Assembly (NCBI GenBank): GCA_016844955.1 | Contig: JAERTH010000052.1 | Location: 1-64,000, forward strand | DNA length: 64,000 nt | Source of the DNA: Fidelibacterota bacterium | Lineage (GTDB): Bacteria; Fidelibacterota; UBA8477; JABMPR01 | Direction: 5' to 3' | Shown here: one piece after another, positions 18,908 through 28,651 of the stretch | Numbering within the stretch: position 1 is the stretch's first letter | Layout: each line of letters starts with the position of its first letter | Translations under genes and position numbers: made by a program | Notes under the pieces: model-generated | What the model saw: the letters and a program-made list of their open reading frames with translations, nothing else | What the model was told of the DNA's origin: nothing | Databases searched by the model: none

Positions 18908-20539
18908 TTACCAGAAAACTGCGTAGAGCACGACCAGGATGACACCAATCACCATGGCGCTGATGTTGAATGCTGGTTCAGTAGCAAAATACTTCCTGGA
19001 GACAGGAATACCCTTGGGATCAGCGGCACCCTTGCCTTCGATCTGACTGATGATGGCAATAATAATCATGGTGGCGATCCAGACGATCATCATCTGGTGC
19101 ATCCAGGGCATTGATGTTCCAAGCTTCAGAAGCAAGGCCAATGGAATCGATGATACGGCTCCCCAGATAGCTGCATTGTTGGTGGATTTCTTATAAAAGA
19201 GTCCCATCATGAATACACCCAAAATACCAGGACTTACCAGACCGGTATACTCTTGAATATATTGAAACATCTCCTTCACTGAGCCCAGTGTTGGCGCTAC
19301 GAGAACAGCAATAACGAGTGCAACCAGAACTGTGATCCGTCCAACTTTAACTGTCTGTTTATCATCTGCATCTTTGTTGATGTAGGCACGATAGATGTCC
19401 ATTGTGAAAATGGTTGAAGTTGAATTCAGCATGGAGGCCAGTGATGAAACGATGGCGGCTGAAAGTGCGGCCAGAACCAGCCCCTGCAAACCAGTGGGGA
19501 CAAATTGACTGATCAACCAGGGATAGGCTTTATCATAGTTAATGCCATTGGCGGTATTGAATGCTTCACCTACACCTGGGATAGCAGCGGTACCTTCTGG
19601 TGCTGTAAACATCACATAAGCCACGATTCCGGGGATGACCACAATCAGAGGGATAATGAGTTTTAGACCGGCTGCGAAGGCGATTCCCTTTTGGGCTTCC
19701 TTTAGTGATTTTGCAGCAAAAGTTCTTTGAATAATGTACTGGTTGAAACCCCAATAATAAAGATTGGCCACCCACATACCACCTACCAGAACCGCGATTC
19801 CAGGTAAATTGCTAAAGCTGGGATGCCCCTTCTTCAGAATCATGTGGAAGTGATCACCAGCCACATTGTAGATATGTGATAAGCCGTGGAATACACCACC
19901 ATCGGGTGTTACGTGGTTCAGGGCGATTACTGAGGTTACCAATCCGCCCACAATTAGCAGGATGACCTGGATAACATCTGTCCAGGCAACAGCGGATAGG
20001 CCACCCCAGATGGAATATGCAGCAGCAAAAAAGGCCAGAGCCAGAATACCGTGCATGATGTAATCACCATTACCGGCACCTAGAATTGTATCCAAAGCTT
20101 TGGCACCCAGGAAGAGAACCGAAGTCAGATTGACAAAAATGAATAAACCAATCCAGAATACCGCCAGAATGGTTTTTAAATTTTTGCTATAGCGTACTTC
20201 CACGAACTGAGGGATAGTATAGATGTTTTTCTCAATAAAAATGGGGAGAAAATATTTACCAACGATGATCAGGGTTATGGCTGCCATCCATTCGTATGAG
20301 GCGATGGCCAGACCCAGCGAAAATCCAGATCCTGACATTCCGATAAACTGCTCAGCAGAAATATTAGCAGCAATTAAAGATGCACCAATGGCCCACCAGG
20401 GTAATGATTTTCCTGCCAGGAAATAGTCCTCAGCGTTTTTTTCGTGCCCCTCTTTGCTTCTGGAGACCCACAGCCCCACAGATACGATAAGAATCGCATA
20501 GGCAGCAAAAACCAGATAATCAATTAATGAAAACTCCAT
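18908..20539 (-). CDS. Sodium/solute symporter (SSS family, SGLT-like sugar transporter)
   Basis: 'DYFLAGKSLPWWAIGASLIAANISAEQFIGMSGSGF', 'FIFVNLTSVLFLGAKAL', 'LSAAIVSSLASMLNSTSTIFTMDIY' SSS signatures. Confidence 0.95.
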   Translation of the reverse strand: MEFSLIDYLVFAAYAILIVSVGLWVSRSKEGHEKNAEDYFLAGKSLPWWAIGASLIAANISAEQFIGMSGSGFSLGLAIASYEWMAAITLIIVGKYFLPIFIEKNIYTIPQFVEVRYSKNLKTILAVFWIGLFIFVNLTSVLFLGAKALDTILGAGNGDYIMHGILALAFFAAAYSIWGGLSAVAWTDVIQVILLIVGGLVTSVIALNHVTPDGGVFHGLSHIYNVAGDHFHMILKKGHPSFSNLPGIAVLVGGMWVANLYYWGFNQYIIQRTFAAKSLKEAQKGIAFAAGLKLIIPLIVVIPGIVAYVMFTAPEGTAAIPGVGEAFNTANGINYDKAYPWLISQFVPTGLQGLVLAALSAAIVSSLASMLNSTSTIFTMDIYRAYINKDADDKQTVKVGRITVLVALVIAVLVAPTLGSVKEMFQYIQEYTGLVSPGILGVFMMGLFYKKSTNNAAIWGAVSSIPLALLLKLGTSMPWMHQMMIVWIATMIIIAIISQIEGKGAADPKGIPVSRKYFATEPAFNISAMVIGVILVVLYAVFW

Positions 20540-20994
20540 GAATGAACCCTTTTCCTTTTGTTAAACATTCAATCGTGTATGTAACTATAACTTAACACTA
20601 TCCTGTAATTCTTTAAGCAGAATTACGTATTGACCGGTGAAAACAGATGTACATTGACAAAAACCAAGCCAGCTGTGTCTTGTCAACATATCAACGATTC
20701 CAGCTTGGATTCTGGCGATATTCTTATCAATTTCATAAAAACTATTATCAATTTGAGTGGGTCTGGAAATGAGGATGGCTCCAGATGAGTAGGATTCCTG
20801 ATTCAAGCTATTTACGACTCAAGCCTTAGCAGTTCCCAACAATCTCGCTGCTTGAATAATCTGCACGATCGATTAAGTTGAAAAGTGCGATTTTCTTGTT
20901 GCCATGGGGGTAAAACACAGTAATGCAAACACATGATTACCAGTGGGTGTTGGTAGTTCTAGTGGTTTGTACAAAATAAAATTTGGATTGCGTT

Positions 20995-22425
20995 ATGAAC
21001 CGACCTGATACTGATCAAACCAGCCAACTTGGACCTGATGAACAGGGAGCCTTGCAAAAGTACACACAGCTATTACACCAAGTTAATCAGAGTTTGAATA
21101 TGGGAGGCTCGCTAAGCGAGATACTTCAGCAACTTGTAGATGGCATCAGAGCAGTACTGGCCTTTGGAAACGCAACCTGTTTTCTGCTCAATCCAGAAGA
21201 TAATGAGCTGACACTCTCCTATATGTCGGCTGATCCAAATGTTGTGGAAAAATTTGAAAACCTCATTGGCTTCAAGGTCTCTGGTATAACTATTCCTTTG
21301 TACGAGGGGAGCAGCTTCTCGAAAATCATCAGTACAAAAACCGGCCTGGTTATTCATGACCGAGCTGAATCTCTAATAGATTTTTCCACGGACGAATCGG
21401 TACGGCAGGCAACACGGAAACTGGCTCAAATGCTGGGACCTCAGATAACCTATCGTGTACCCCTAATTGTAGGAGATGAGGTCCTGGGAATACTTGGTGC
21501 TTCACGAAAAACACCCGACAGTCAGACCACTATTGATTCTGACTTAGCCATTCTAGAGTACATGGCTTCAAAAGCAGCCATCATCGTTAAAAAGGCTGAA
21601 TCAGATGACTCTCTTCGCAAAAGTGAACAAAGATATAAACTCCTGCTCAATTTAGCTCCCGACTCAATTGTGATCATGGACGGAGATGGGAGAATCACTG
21701 AAGTAAATGAGGCTCTACTGAGTAAAACAGGATTTGAGCAGTCGGATCTTATAGGCAGACATTATAGTAAAGCTCCCTTCCTGCCGAAGGTTGAATTTTC
21801 TAAAACCGTTCAACTATTCAAAAAGTTGACTGATACATATTTTGGTCAACCCTATGAAATGAGATGGAAAAGAAAGACTGGCAAAAAATACATGGTTGAA
21901 GCACGGGTTTCCATTATTAAAGAAGGCGAAAAGACTCTTGGATATCAGGCAGTTGCACGAGATGTAACCCACCGCAGACAACTCGAAAAGGAATTGAAGC
22001 AAAAGAACAAACAATTAATCAGTAAAAACATTGCACTAAAAGAGATGTTGAGTCAGTTGGAATCAGAAAAATCTCTAATTCAGAGTCAAATCACTGAAAA
22101 TGTTAATCGTCTTGTTGTACCTATTCTCCAGGATTTAAAAGCAACCCTTTCTGATTCACAATCAAATCGTTGTGATTTGATGCTGGAACGTATAAGTGAT
22201 ATAGTTTCACCTTTTTCATATAACCTGGGCCTGAGTGCTAACAACCTCACCAATAAAGAACTTGAAATCTGTGATCTCATCAAGCGCGGATATAGCTCCA
22301 AAGACATTGGCAGGTATATGAACATTTCCTTTAGAACGGTTGAAACTCACCGCAATAGTATCCGCAAAAAGCTGAAGATCAATAACGCAGATGTGAACCT
22401 GCAGGTCTATTTGAGATCCATATAA
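20995..22425 (+). CDS. GAF-PAS-LuxR HTH regulator
   Basis: PAS 'YKLLLNLAPDSIVIMDGDGRITEVNEALLSKTGFEQSDLIGR'; C-term 'LTNKELEICDLIKRGYSSKDIGRYMNISFRTVETHRNSIRKKLKI'. Track start 20983 is TTG; ATG at 20995 preferred. Confidence 0.85.
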   Translation: MNRPDTDQTSQLGPDEQGALQKYTQLLHQVNQSLNMGGSLSEILQQLVDGIRAVLAFGNATCFLLNPEDNELTLSYMSADPNVVEKFENLIGFKVSGITIPLYEGSSFSKIISTKTGLVIHDRAESLIDFSTDESVRQATRKLAQMLGPQITYRVPLIVGDEVLGILGASRKTPDSQTTIDSDLAILEYMASKAAIIVKKAESDDSLRKSEQRYKLLLNLAPDSIVIMDGDGRITEVNEALLSKTGFEQSDLIGRHYSKAPFLPKVEFSKTVQLFKKLTDTYFGQPYEMRWKRKTGKKYMVEARVSIIKEGEKTLGYQAVARDVTHRRQLEKELKQKNKQLISKNIALKEMLSQLESEKSLIQSQITENVNRLVVPILQDLKATLSDSQSNRCDLMLERISDIVSPFSYNLGLSANNLTNKELEICDLIKRGYSSKDIGRYMNISFRTVETHRNSIRKKLKINNADVNLQVYLRSI

Positions 22426-22685
22426 AAACTCGCATTAAATCTACTCCCACCACGTAGTTTTGCTACGCATTTTCTACGTAGTTAACAAGTGACCTTGTCT
22501 CATATTGCGATTTGCATTATGTGACGGGAGTGATTAAATATGTCTCCACTTGAAAGGGCTTGGGGGCCAAGCAGATTTGATACTCACCTTTTACACTTGT
22601 TAATCAGTAATTACTTCCTATACTAATTGCAATTAATTAAATCTAATCATTTGATGTTTACATCTATGCATAGACGGGGGGGATT

Positions 22686-22778
22686 TTGAAAGAAAAAATA
22701 TTAGAAATTGCGGATGAATTAATCGCAATCTGCACACTCGTTTTTATTGTCTGGCTTATCATTAACGGTTACAAATAG
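22686..22778 (+). CDS. Putative 30-aa single-TM microprotein
   Basis: TTG start 3 nt after a GGGGGGA-like purine run; (M)KEKILEIADELIAICTLVFIVWLIINGYK*, one TM segment; 15 nt upstream of the zinc-ribbon ORF. Below the ORF-track size cutoff. Confidence 0.4.
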   Translation: MKEKILEIADELIAICTLVFIVWLIINGYK

Positions 22779-22793
22779 CAGCAGCTGTTTTAG

Positions 22794-23045
22794 ATGAATA
22801 AAGTTGCAATAGAATCCGAATCGAAAGACGAGGTGAATCTCAATACATCGCCAGATGTAAAGGGAGAGAACTCTCCCCCCTTCAAAGGGACTGTCGTCGC
22901 CAAACAGCCCGGTATGAATGTTTGTCCCAAGTGTGGTTCTGAATATGTTTTTATGATCCACCGTTTTTTTCTAGAAAAGTTGATACTGCGAAAACACAAG
23001 TACGTCTGTTCTGATTGCGGTAAAAAATACTTTCACCACTCCTAG
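22794..23045 (+). CDS. Small zinc-ribbon protein (83 aa)
   Basis: 'CPKCGSEYVFMIHRFFLEKLILRKHKYVCSDCGKKYFHHS': two CxxC knuckles. Confidence 0.65.
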   Translation: MNKVAIESESKDEVNLNTSPDVKGENSPPFKGTVVAKQPGMNVCPKCGSEYVFMIHRFFLEKLILRKHKYVCSDCGKKYFHHS

Positions 23046-23074
23046 CTTCTCCCCCCCATTCAACAAATTGCAAA

Positions 23075-23093
23075 GGCCAGTCTATAACTGGCC
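23075..23093. terminator. Hairpin between convergent genes, putative bidirectional terminator
   Basis: GGCCAGT-ctata-ACTGGCC in the 75-bp gap between stops at 23045 (+) and 23120 (-). Confidence 0.5.
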
Positions 23094-23119
23094 CTTGTAA
23101 ATAATTTACTACCCCAAAA

Positions 23120-24805
23120 TTATTTCAAATGGAGCATCTTGATAACCCTGGTGTGTTGTCCTGATTGCAGGTGGGTCATATAGACACCCGATGGAATGGG
23201 TTTACCAGTATCATCACGTCCATTCCAGGTATGATTGTACCAGCCGTCTACTTTCGCTTCAGAGGAAATGGTCCTCACTTGATTCCCATGGATATCATAG
23301 ACAATAATCTTTACGTTGGCGCTTTCAGGTACACCATAGCTTATAGTGGTACTCGGGTTAAAGGGGTTGGGATAATTCTGAAGTAATACATATGTTTCAG
23401 GGATAGAGTTCTCAGAAGGGGATACCGAAACCAGCTCATTTTCCTGGTTCAGAACCCAGGTCCACAATCCTTCGGTTTCATAGGCAGGCTCCCAGGCCCA
23501 GTGACCCACTCCTTCATACAGGGTGAAATGAACATCAGCCCCAATGGCATTCAGGCGATTGTAGGCAGTTTGCGATCCTTGCCAGGGCACTCCTGTATCC
23601 TGATCACCATGAAAAATCCAGACATTGGTGTTCACCAGCAGTTCGACACCGGCAACATCCCGGGCAGAAATGGGGATAATGGCTGCAAACAGGTCGGGAT
23701 GTGTGACACCATATTCCCAGGCACCAAAACCACCGCGACTCAGGCCAGTGAGATAGAGCCTGCCTTCATCTATGCGATTAGTTTCTACAACTTCCTGAGT
23801 TAGTGCATGAATTCGATCAATATCCCAGTGAACATCATCATGAAGCTGGGGACACAATAGAATAAAATCAGAATTCATCCCTTCTTCAAAAAGTTGAGGC
23901 GGTCCCCCATCCCTGATGGCATCCAGGTCATAAATTGCACTACCAGAACCATGCAGGTAGACCACCAGTGGCCAATCACCTGTACCAGAATCATAGCCTA
24001 CCGGTAAATACAATAAATAGTCATCATCTATGGGTTTTTGAATTGAGGAATTCAGGCTACGAGTGTATCGTGTTGGTGCTCCACTGCCATAAGTAGGAAC
24101 CTGGCCGGATATCCACTCATAGAATCCAGGATCGGAATAAACAGTGTCGCCAATATCATGCCCCAGACTATCAAATTCTGTTAATTGAACATCCACATCA
24201 TCCCAGTTGAGCTCGTAAAACATCACCCGAGCATCTTCAATGGGCACGATTTCATCCAAAGCCCCGTGAAAAATCCAGGTAGAAAGCTCATGGGCCGACC
24301 ACACTTGCGTACCAGGTGATGAGGCAACTGGAGCGAATTTCTCAAAGATATCTGGATAGAGCAGCGCAAGTTCCCAGGCACCCCAGCCACCGCGATCACC
24401 CAAACCTGTTAGCCAGATCTGAGAATTATCTATGTTATAGGAATTTCCAATCTGCTCCAGGAGTTCCACAAGCGCTTCCGTATCCCACAAAACATCTCCC
24501 GGTAGTTGTGGAACAGCGATGAAGTAATCAAACGACATCCCAGCTTCAACTTCGCGGGGTGGTCCAACTTCACGGAGCTGATTGATATCTCCCAAGCAAT
24601 CCTCCCCGGTCAGGAAAAGCAACAAGGGTTTCTCTTCACTGGGGTGGTAATCATCTGGGACGTAGAGCAGATAGTCGATCTCAACGGCTTTGGTGATCTC
24701 AGTAGAAAAATTCAGATATTGCGGGAGCACTTGCGCCTGAGCAAATGAAACCAATAGCGATAAAGATGAAACGTATTGCAGAGATAGATTGAGTAATTGT
24801 TTCAT
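23120..24805 (-). CDS. Secreted two-domain esterase (alpha/beta-hydrolase, PHB depolymerase-like) with type IX-type sorting domain
   Basis: Two tandem hydrolase repeats (first 'TGLGDRGGWGAWELA', second 'TGLSRGGFGAWEYG' with GLSRG nucleophile elbow); C-term NYPNPFNPSTTISYGVPESANVKIIVYDIHG. Confidence 0.85.
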   Translation of the reverse strand: MKQLLNLSLQYVSSLSLLVSFAQAQVLPQYLNFSTEITKAVEIDYLLYVPDDYHPSEEKPLLLFLTGEDCLGDINQLREVGPPREVEAGMSFDYFIAVPQLPGDVLWDTEALVELLEQIGNSYNIDNSQIWLTGLGDRGGWGAWELALLYPDIFEKFAPVASSPGTQVWSAHELSTWIFHGALDEIVPIEDARVMFYELNWDDVDVQLTEFDSLGHDIGDTVYSDPGFYEWISGQVPTYGSGAPTRYTRSLNSSIQKPIDDDYLLYLPVGYDSGTGDWPLVVYLHGSGSAIYDLDAIRDGGPPQLFEEGMNSDFILLCPQLHDDVHWDIDRIHALTQEVVETNRIDEGRLYLTGLSRGGFGAWEYGVTHPDLFAAIIPISARDVAGVELLVNTNVWIFHGDQDTGVPWQGSQTAYNRLNAIGADVHFTLYEGVGHWAWEPAYETEGLWTWVLNQENELVSVSPSENSIPETYVLLQNYPNPFNPSTTISYGVPESANVKIIVYDIHGNQVRTISSEAKVDGWYNHTWNGRDDTGKPIPSGVYMTHLQSGQHTRVIKMLHLK

Positions 24806-24820
24806 TATAAATCCTCATGG

Positions 24821-26221
24821 TTATTCAGCACGCTGTGCCAACAGCCATTGCCAGAAGTCTTCGCTATTATATGCCGGATCCCAGGCATTGTGTGCAGCAT
24901 CCTTGAATAATGTCAATTGGACATTGGCCTCAATATTCTCCAATCTGTTATACATGAATTGGCTCCCTTGCCAGGGGAGGCCATCATCTTTCAGCCCATG
25001 GAAAATCCAGACATTTGATTCAGCCAGCCTTTCAACACCGGGGATATCCCTAGCTGCAATGGGGGCAACAGCAGCAAATAATTCTGGATATTTCACTGCC
25101 AGCTCCCAGGTCCCAAAACCACCGCGACTTAATCCTGTGATATACACTCGTTTGGGGTCAACATGATATTCATTGATAATCTTCTGGATTAAGGCATGTG
25201 TCCTGTCGGCATCCCACGGGACATTGGCATAAAGCTGAGGCGCCAGAAGGAGAAATTCTGAGTCTTTCCCGGTTTCAAAAAGTTTAGGGGGGCCAGCTTC
25301 CCGGATTTTTTCAATATTATCAATGGCACTTCCCGATCCATGCAAGAACACCACCAGTGGCCAAGCCACCTGCTGTTCATATCCTCGAGGTAGATAGAGT
25401 AAATATTTATCCTCTACCGTGCGTTGCATTACATCTGAAAAATGTCTCTGAATGGGGTCAACCAGTGGAAAACCAGGAATCATCTGGGAATCGGTAAACC
25501 AGGCCCAAAAATCCTGATCTGCATAAACCTGATCCCAGATGTTGTGACCTGAGCTATCAAAGACAATCAGCTCAACATCAGCCTTGCAGTAATAATCCAG
25601 TTCGAAAAGCATATTCCTGGCATCTTCAATAGGGACCAGAGTGTCCATTGCACCATGATAGATGCGTGTGGCTCCATCCCCAATACGACAGATCTCTGTA
25701 CAGGCTGGAGCACTTATGGGAGCGATTTTTGAAAAGGTACCAGGATAGCTGGTTGCTACATCCCAGACACCCCAACCACCCCTATCGCCGATTCCGGTGA
25801 TATACATTCTGTCTAAATCTATGTGGTACTCCGACTTCAGGGCATTGAGCAACTGCATAATCGCTTCAGGATCCCAATGAACATCACCTGGCAATTGAGG
25901 TGCCACCAGGAAGAAATCCTGTTTAAGTCCCTGCGCCAGAGCCAGAGGCGGTCCATGTTGTTTGATAAGGTCAATATCGTTGGCGGTCTCAAACCCCGTT
26001 AGGTAGAGTACCAGGGGCCAGCTTGATTCAGGTGAGTAATCCAGGGGTAGATATAGTAAATAATCTAATTCGATGGATTTAGCTATATTGAGCTCAGCAC
26101 TCCCATACGCTGGTGTAACTGGTCTACTACAGGCCACCAGAAAAAGCATGGCCATTAATATGGAAAGTTGCTGGGTGGATCTCAAAGATTGACGAGTTAA
26201 GTAGCTATATTTGCCAATCAT
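24821..26221 (-). CDS. Paralogous two-domain esterase lipoprotein lacking the sorting domain
   Basis: Lipobox 'AMLFLVACSRP'; first domain 'YITGIGDRGGWGVWDVA', second 'YITGLSRGGFGTWELAVKYP'. Confidence 0.85.
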   Translation of the reverse strand: MIGKYSYLTRQSLRSTQQLSILMAMLFLVACSRPVTPAYGSAELNIAKSIELDYLLYLPLDYSPESSWPLVLYLTGFETANDIDLIKQHGPPLALAQGLKQDFFLVAPQLPGDVHWDPEAIMQLLNALKSEYHIDLDRMYITGIGDRGGWGVWDVATSYPGTFSKIAPISAPACTEICRIGDGATRIYHGAMDTLVPIEDARNMLFELDYYCKADVELIVFDSSGHNIWDQVYADQDFWAWFTDSQMIPGFPLVDPIQRHFSDVMQRTVEDKYLLYLPRGYEQQVAWPLVVFLHGSGSAIDNIEKIREAGPPKLFETGKDSEFLLLAPQLYANVPWDADRTHALIQKIINEYHVDPKRVYITGLSRGGFGTWELAVKYPELFAAVAPIAARDIPGVERLAESNVWIFHGLKDDGLPWQGSQFMYNRLENIEANVQLTLFKDAAHNAWDPAYNSEDFWQWLLAQRAE

Positions 26222-26255
26222 GTCACAGTGCTCCTATCTCTAGCTGGTCGTCTCC

Positions 26256-27239
26256 CTATCGCAGGGTTGTAAGTATCTGGGCCACCTCAAACAATTCACG
26301 TTTTGCAGCAAACTGGAGACAGGTACCGTGAGGCTTACGCACTTTCTCAATCCAGGTCTCGGGAATTCCTTCAATTCCCAGGGATGCTCCTGACAGCGCG
26401 CCCACAATGGCACCGATGGTATCTGTATCACGGCCAAAGTTACCTGCGTAAATCATCCCCTGTTTGAATTCCCCTGCCGTGAGTTTGAATACTGCGAATG
26501 CGGAAACGACGGCTTCAGGAACCGATGCCTTGTATTCGCATCTGATGGCCTGATGGAGAGGCATCCAGGAATCCTCAATACTATGGTCGTATTTTTCCAG
26601 GATGTCGAAGGCGGTATCAAATGAATGTTTGAACCAACTGCCTTCGGGAGCCCACTTTCTGGCTTCGGCAATAATTTCATCAACGCTGGCTCCTGTTATG
26701 GCCACAGCAACCGCTGCTGCCACAGCCTGGGCACCCCAGACTCCATCTCGGGCATGGCTGATTTCAGCATCTATACGAGCCAGCTCGGCTGCTAACTCAG
26801 GATCTCCGGCAGCAACAATACCCATGGGGGCGGAGCGCATGGCAGCACCGTCGCTATGCGCATGAGCGTTGTAAATGCCCGTTTCAGGTGCAGTCAAACC
26901 ACGCTTGATATTGGCAGCAGCTTCCCGCTCGCTGGCTCCGCCACGTTTCAATTCATCTTCAACCAGTACATGCTCTTTCCAGGCAGCCAGGACATGTTCA
27001 GGTGTTGGCTGACCTTTGGAATTAATTAAAATTTCTGCACTGAGCAGGGCAAACTCGGTATCATCCGTACTGAATGAAGGTTTCTCAGGCCAATCCATGG
27101 TAATGCCATACAGGAACTGATTGTCATCGTCGCGGCAGGCATCGCCAAAAGCATCGCCTATAGCCAGGCCAACCAGACATCCCGAGGCTTTTGATTCATA
27201 TTGTTGCTGATTGAGTGATAGTTTTTCTGAAGCTGACAT
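26256..27239 (-). CDS. ADP-ribosylglycohydrolase (DraG/ARH) family protein
   Basis: 'GCLVGLAIGDAFGDACRD', 'STDDTEFALLSAEIL', 'AHSDGAAMRSAPMGIVAAGDP', 'NFGRDTDTIGAIVGALSGA': full dinuclear metal site motif set. Confidence 0.92.
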   Translation of the reverse strand: MSASEKLSLNQQQYESKASGCLVGLAIGDAFGDACRDDDNQFLYGITMDWPEKPSFSTDDTEFALLSAEILINSKGQPTPEHVLAAWKEHVLVEDELKRGGASEREAAANIKRGLTAPETGIYNAHAHSDGAAMRSAPMGIVAAGDPELAAELARIDAEISHARDGVWGAQAVAAAVAVAITGASVDEIIAEARKWAPEGSWFKHSFDTAFDILEKYDHSIEDSWMPLHQAIRCEYKASVPEAVVSAFAVFKLTAGEFKQGMIYAGNFGRDTDTIGAIVGALSGASLGIEGIPETWIEKVRKPHGTCLQFAAKRELFEVAQILTTLR

Positions 27240-27257
27240 TTTATATCCTTATCATTA

Positions 27258-28649
27258 TTAGAAATCGTCTGATCCAGCTATAACACTGGAATCTTGATCT
27301 GCTTGCATTCCAATGGACATGGCCAGAGTTCGTTGCGCAAGATCAGTGAATTTTGAATTGTCAAAGCCACCCAGACTGGAGCGAACCTGGTTTTTCAGGG
27401 GATCAATCCATTTTGCAGGGAGCGCTTTGGCTCCGGTGAGCACCCCAATAATTGAGCCACTGGTGGCACCATTACAATCAGTATCCCACCCCCCCATCAC
27501 AGCATTGGTAATGGTTTTTTCATAGTCTCCCTGACCATGAAGCAAGGCTGCCACGGTGAGTGCGGCATTATTGAGAGTATGTACCCAGTGATAGTGTCCG
27601 AATTGAGCGTACAGGCGATCCGCCACATCTTCCCACTCCATTTCCTCCACTGGCAATTCCAATACGAAGTTAATGGCAGCGGCAAATCTTGATTTCGGAG
27701 GTATTTGTTCCAGCCCGATCTCCATCAAGCGTCTTAAATCCTTTACAACAAATGCGGCTGCGATAACAGCGGCAAAAAACATTTCGCCATAGACACCCGT
27801 TCTCACATGGGTGACGCGTCCATCCCGCCAGGCCAATTCAGCTGCTTTCCTGGGATCACCGGGACAGACATAGCCCCACAGATCAGCTCGAATCTGCGCA
27901 CCAATCCATTCACGAAATGGGTTCAGAGTTGTACCTGATTCTGGTGGTGATATCCCGTTCAAAAGATTTTGGTAAGCGATGCGTTCCGCTGTGAACACCT
28001 CAAAAACCGGTAATTTGTTTAACCAGGTGGTACCGAGTTCAGCACTGGAAAAGTTGGGACCATAGGTTTCTAGAACCAGGAGACTGAGCATAGTGAAATT
28101 CAGGTCATCATCTTCAGGCATGCACTGTATGTTTTCCCGCAGACTCTCGAAGCCCCAGCGTCGCTTCCAGGGATATTTCTCCAGGATATCTTCCGGCATA
28201 CCGACCTGTGTGAAATAATTGTCCAATGGCCAGGCTTCGTTTGATTCCAGCATTTCCCGGATGATGGTACGGTGATAACGTTCTATGGGTTTTCCCAGGA
28301 GACAGCCACCAGCTCGGCCTAACCACCCTCCCAGAATGGCATCGTACTGAGCTTGTTCATCCATTTCCAGGGACATGCGTCCGCCTGATGGATCCAGAAT
28401 TAAAAGTTTGTGAATTTCTGAAATGTCATTGGGCTCCTGCTGGTTGAGATCAGGAGGTATCAATTTTGACGAAAGACTCTGTAAAGCTTGAAGTGCTACT
28501 TCCTGGAGACTTTCTGAAGGTTGTGTTTTCAGTTTTTCCTGAATGATCTTGAACAAGGCTTCTGCTTCACTGACATCAACACCCTCATCCTTGCTCTGGA
28601 TCAGTTCAAATTCAAGCCGTTCTACATAATCCAAATAGCGAATGATCAT
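27258..28649 (-). CDS. ADP-ribosylglycohydrolase family protein, variant with about 90-aa N-terminal extension
   Basis: 'AILGGWLGRAGGCLLGKPIE', 'PEDDDLNFTMLSLLVLE', 'AELAWRDGRVTHVRTGVYGEMFFAAVIAAAF', 'GGWDTDCNGATSGSIIGVLTGAK'. Confidence 0.9.
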   Translation of the reverse strand: MIIRYLDYVERLEFELIQSKDEGVDVSEAEALFKIIQEKLKTQPSESLQEVALQALQSLSSKLIPPDLNQQEPNDISEIHKLLILDPSGGRMSLEMDEQAQYDAILGGWLGRAGGCLLGKPIERYHRTIIREMLESNEAWPLDNYFTQVGMPEDILEKYPWKRRWGFESLRENIQCMPEDDDLNFTMLSLLVLETYGPNFSSAELGTTWLNKLPVFEVFTAERIAYQNLLNGISPPESGTTLNPFREWIGAQIRADLWGYVCPGDPRKAAELAWRDGRVTHVRTGVYGEMFFAAVIAAAFVVKDLRRLMEIGLEQIPPKSRFAAAINFVLELPVEEMEWEDVADRLYAQFGHYHWVHTLNNAALTVAALLHGQGDYEKTITNAVMGGWDTDCNGATSGSIIGVLTGAKALPAKWIDPLKNQVRSSLGGFDNSKFTDLAQRTLAMSIGMQADQDSSVIAGSDDF

Positions 28650-28651
28650 TA

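Noticed and set aside
20585-20806. 73-aa minus-strand ORF upstream of the SSS transporter
   Set aside because: No domain, no clear start context; likely non-coding leader sequence.
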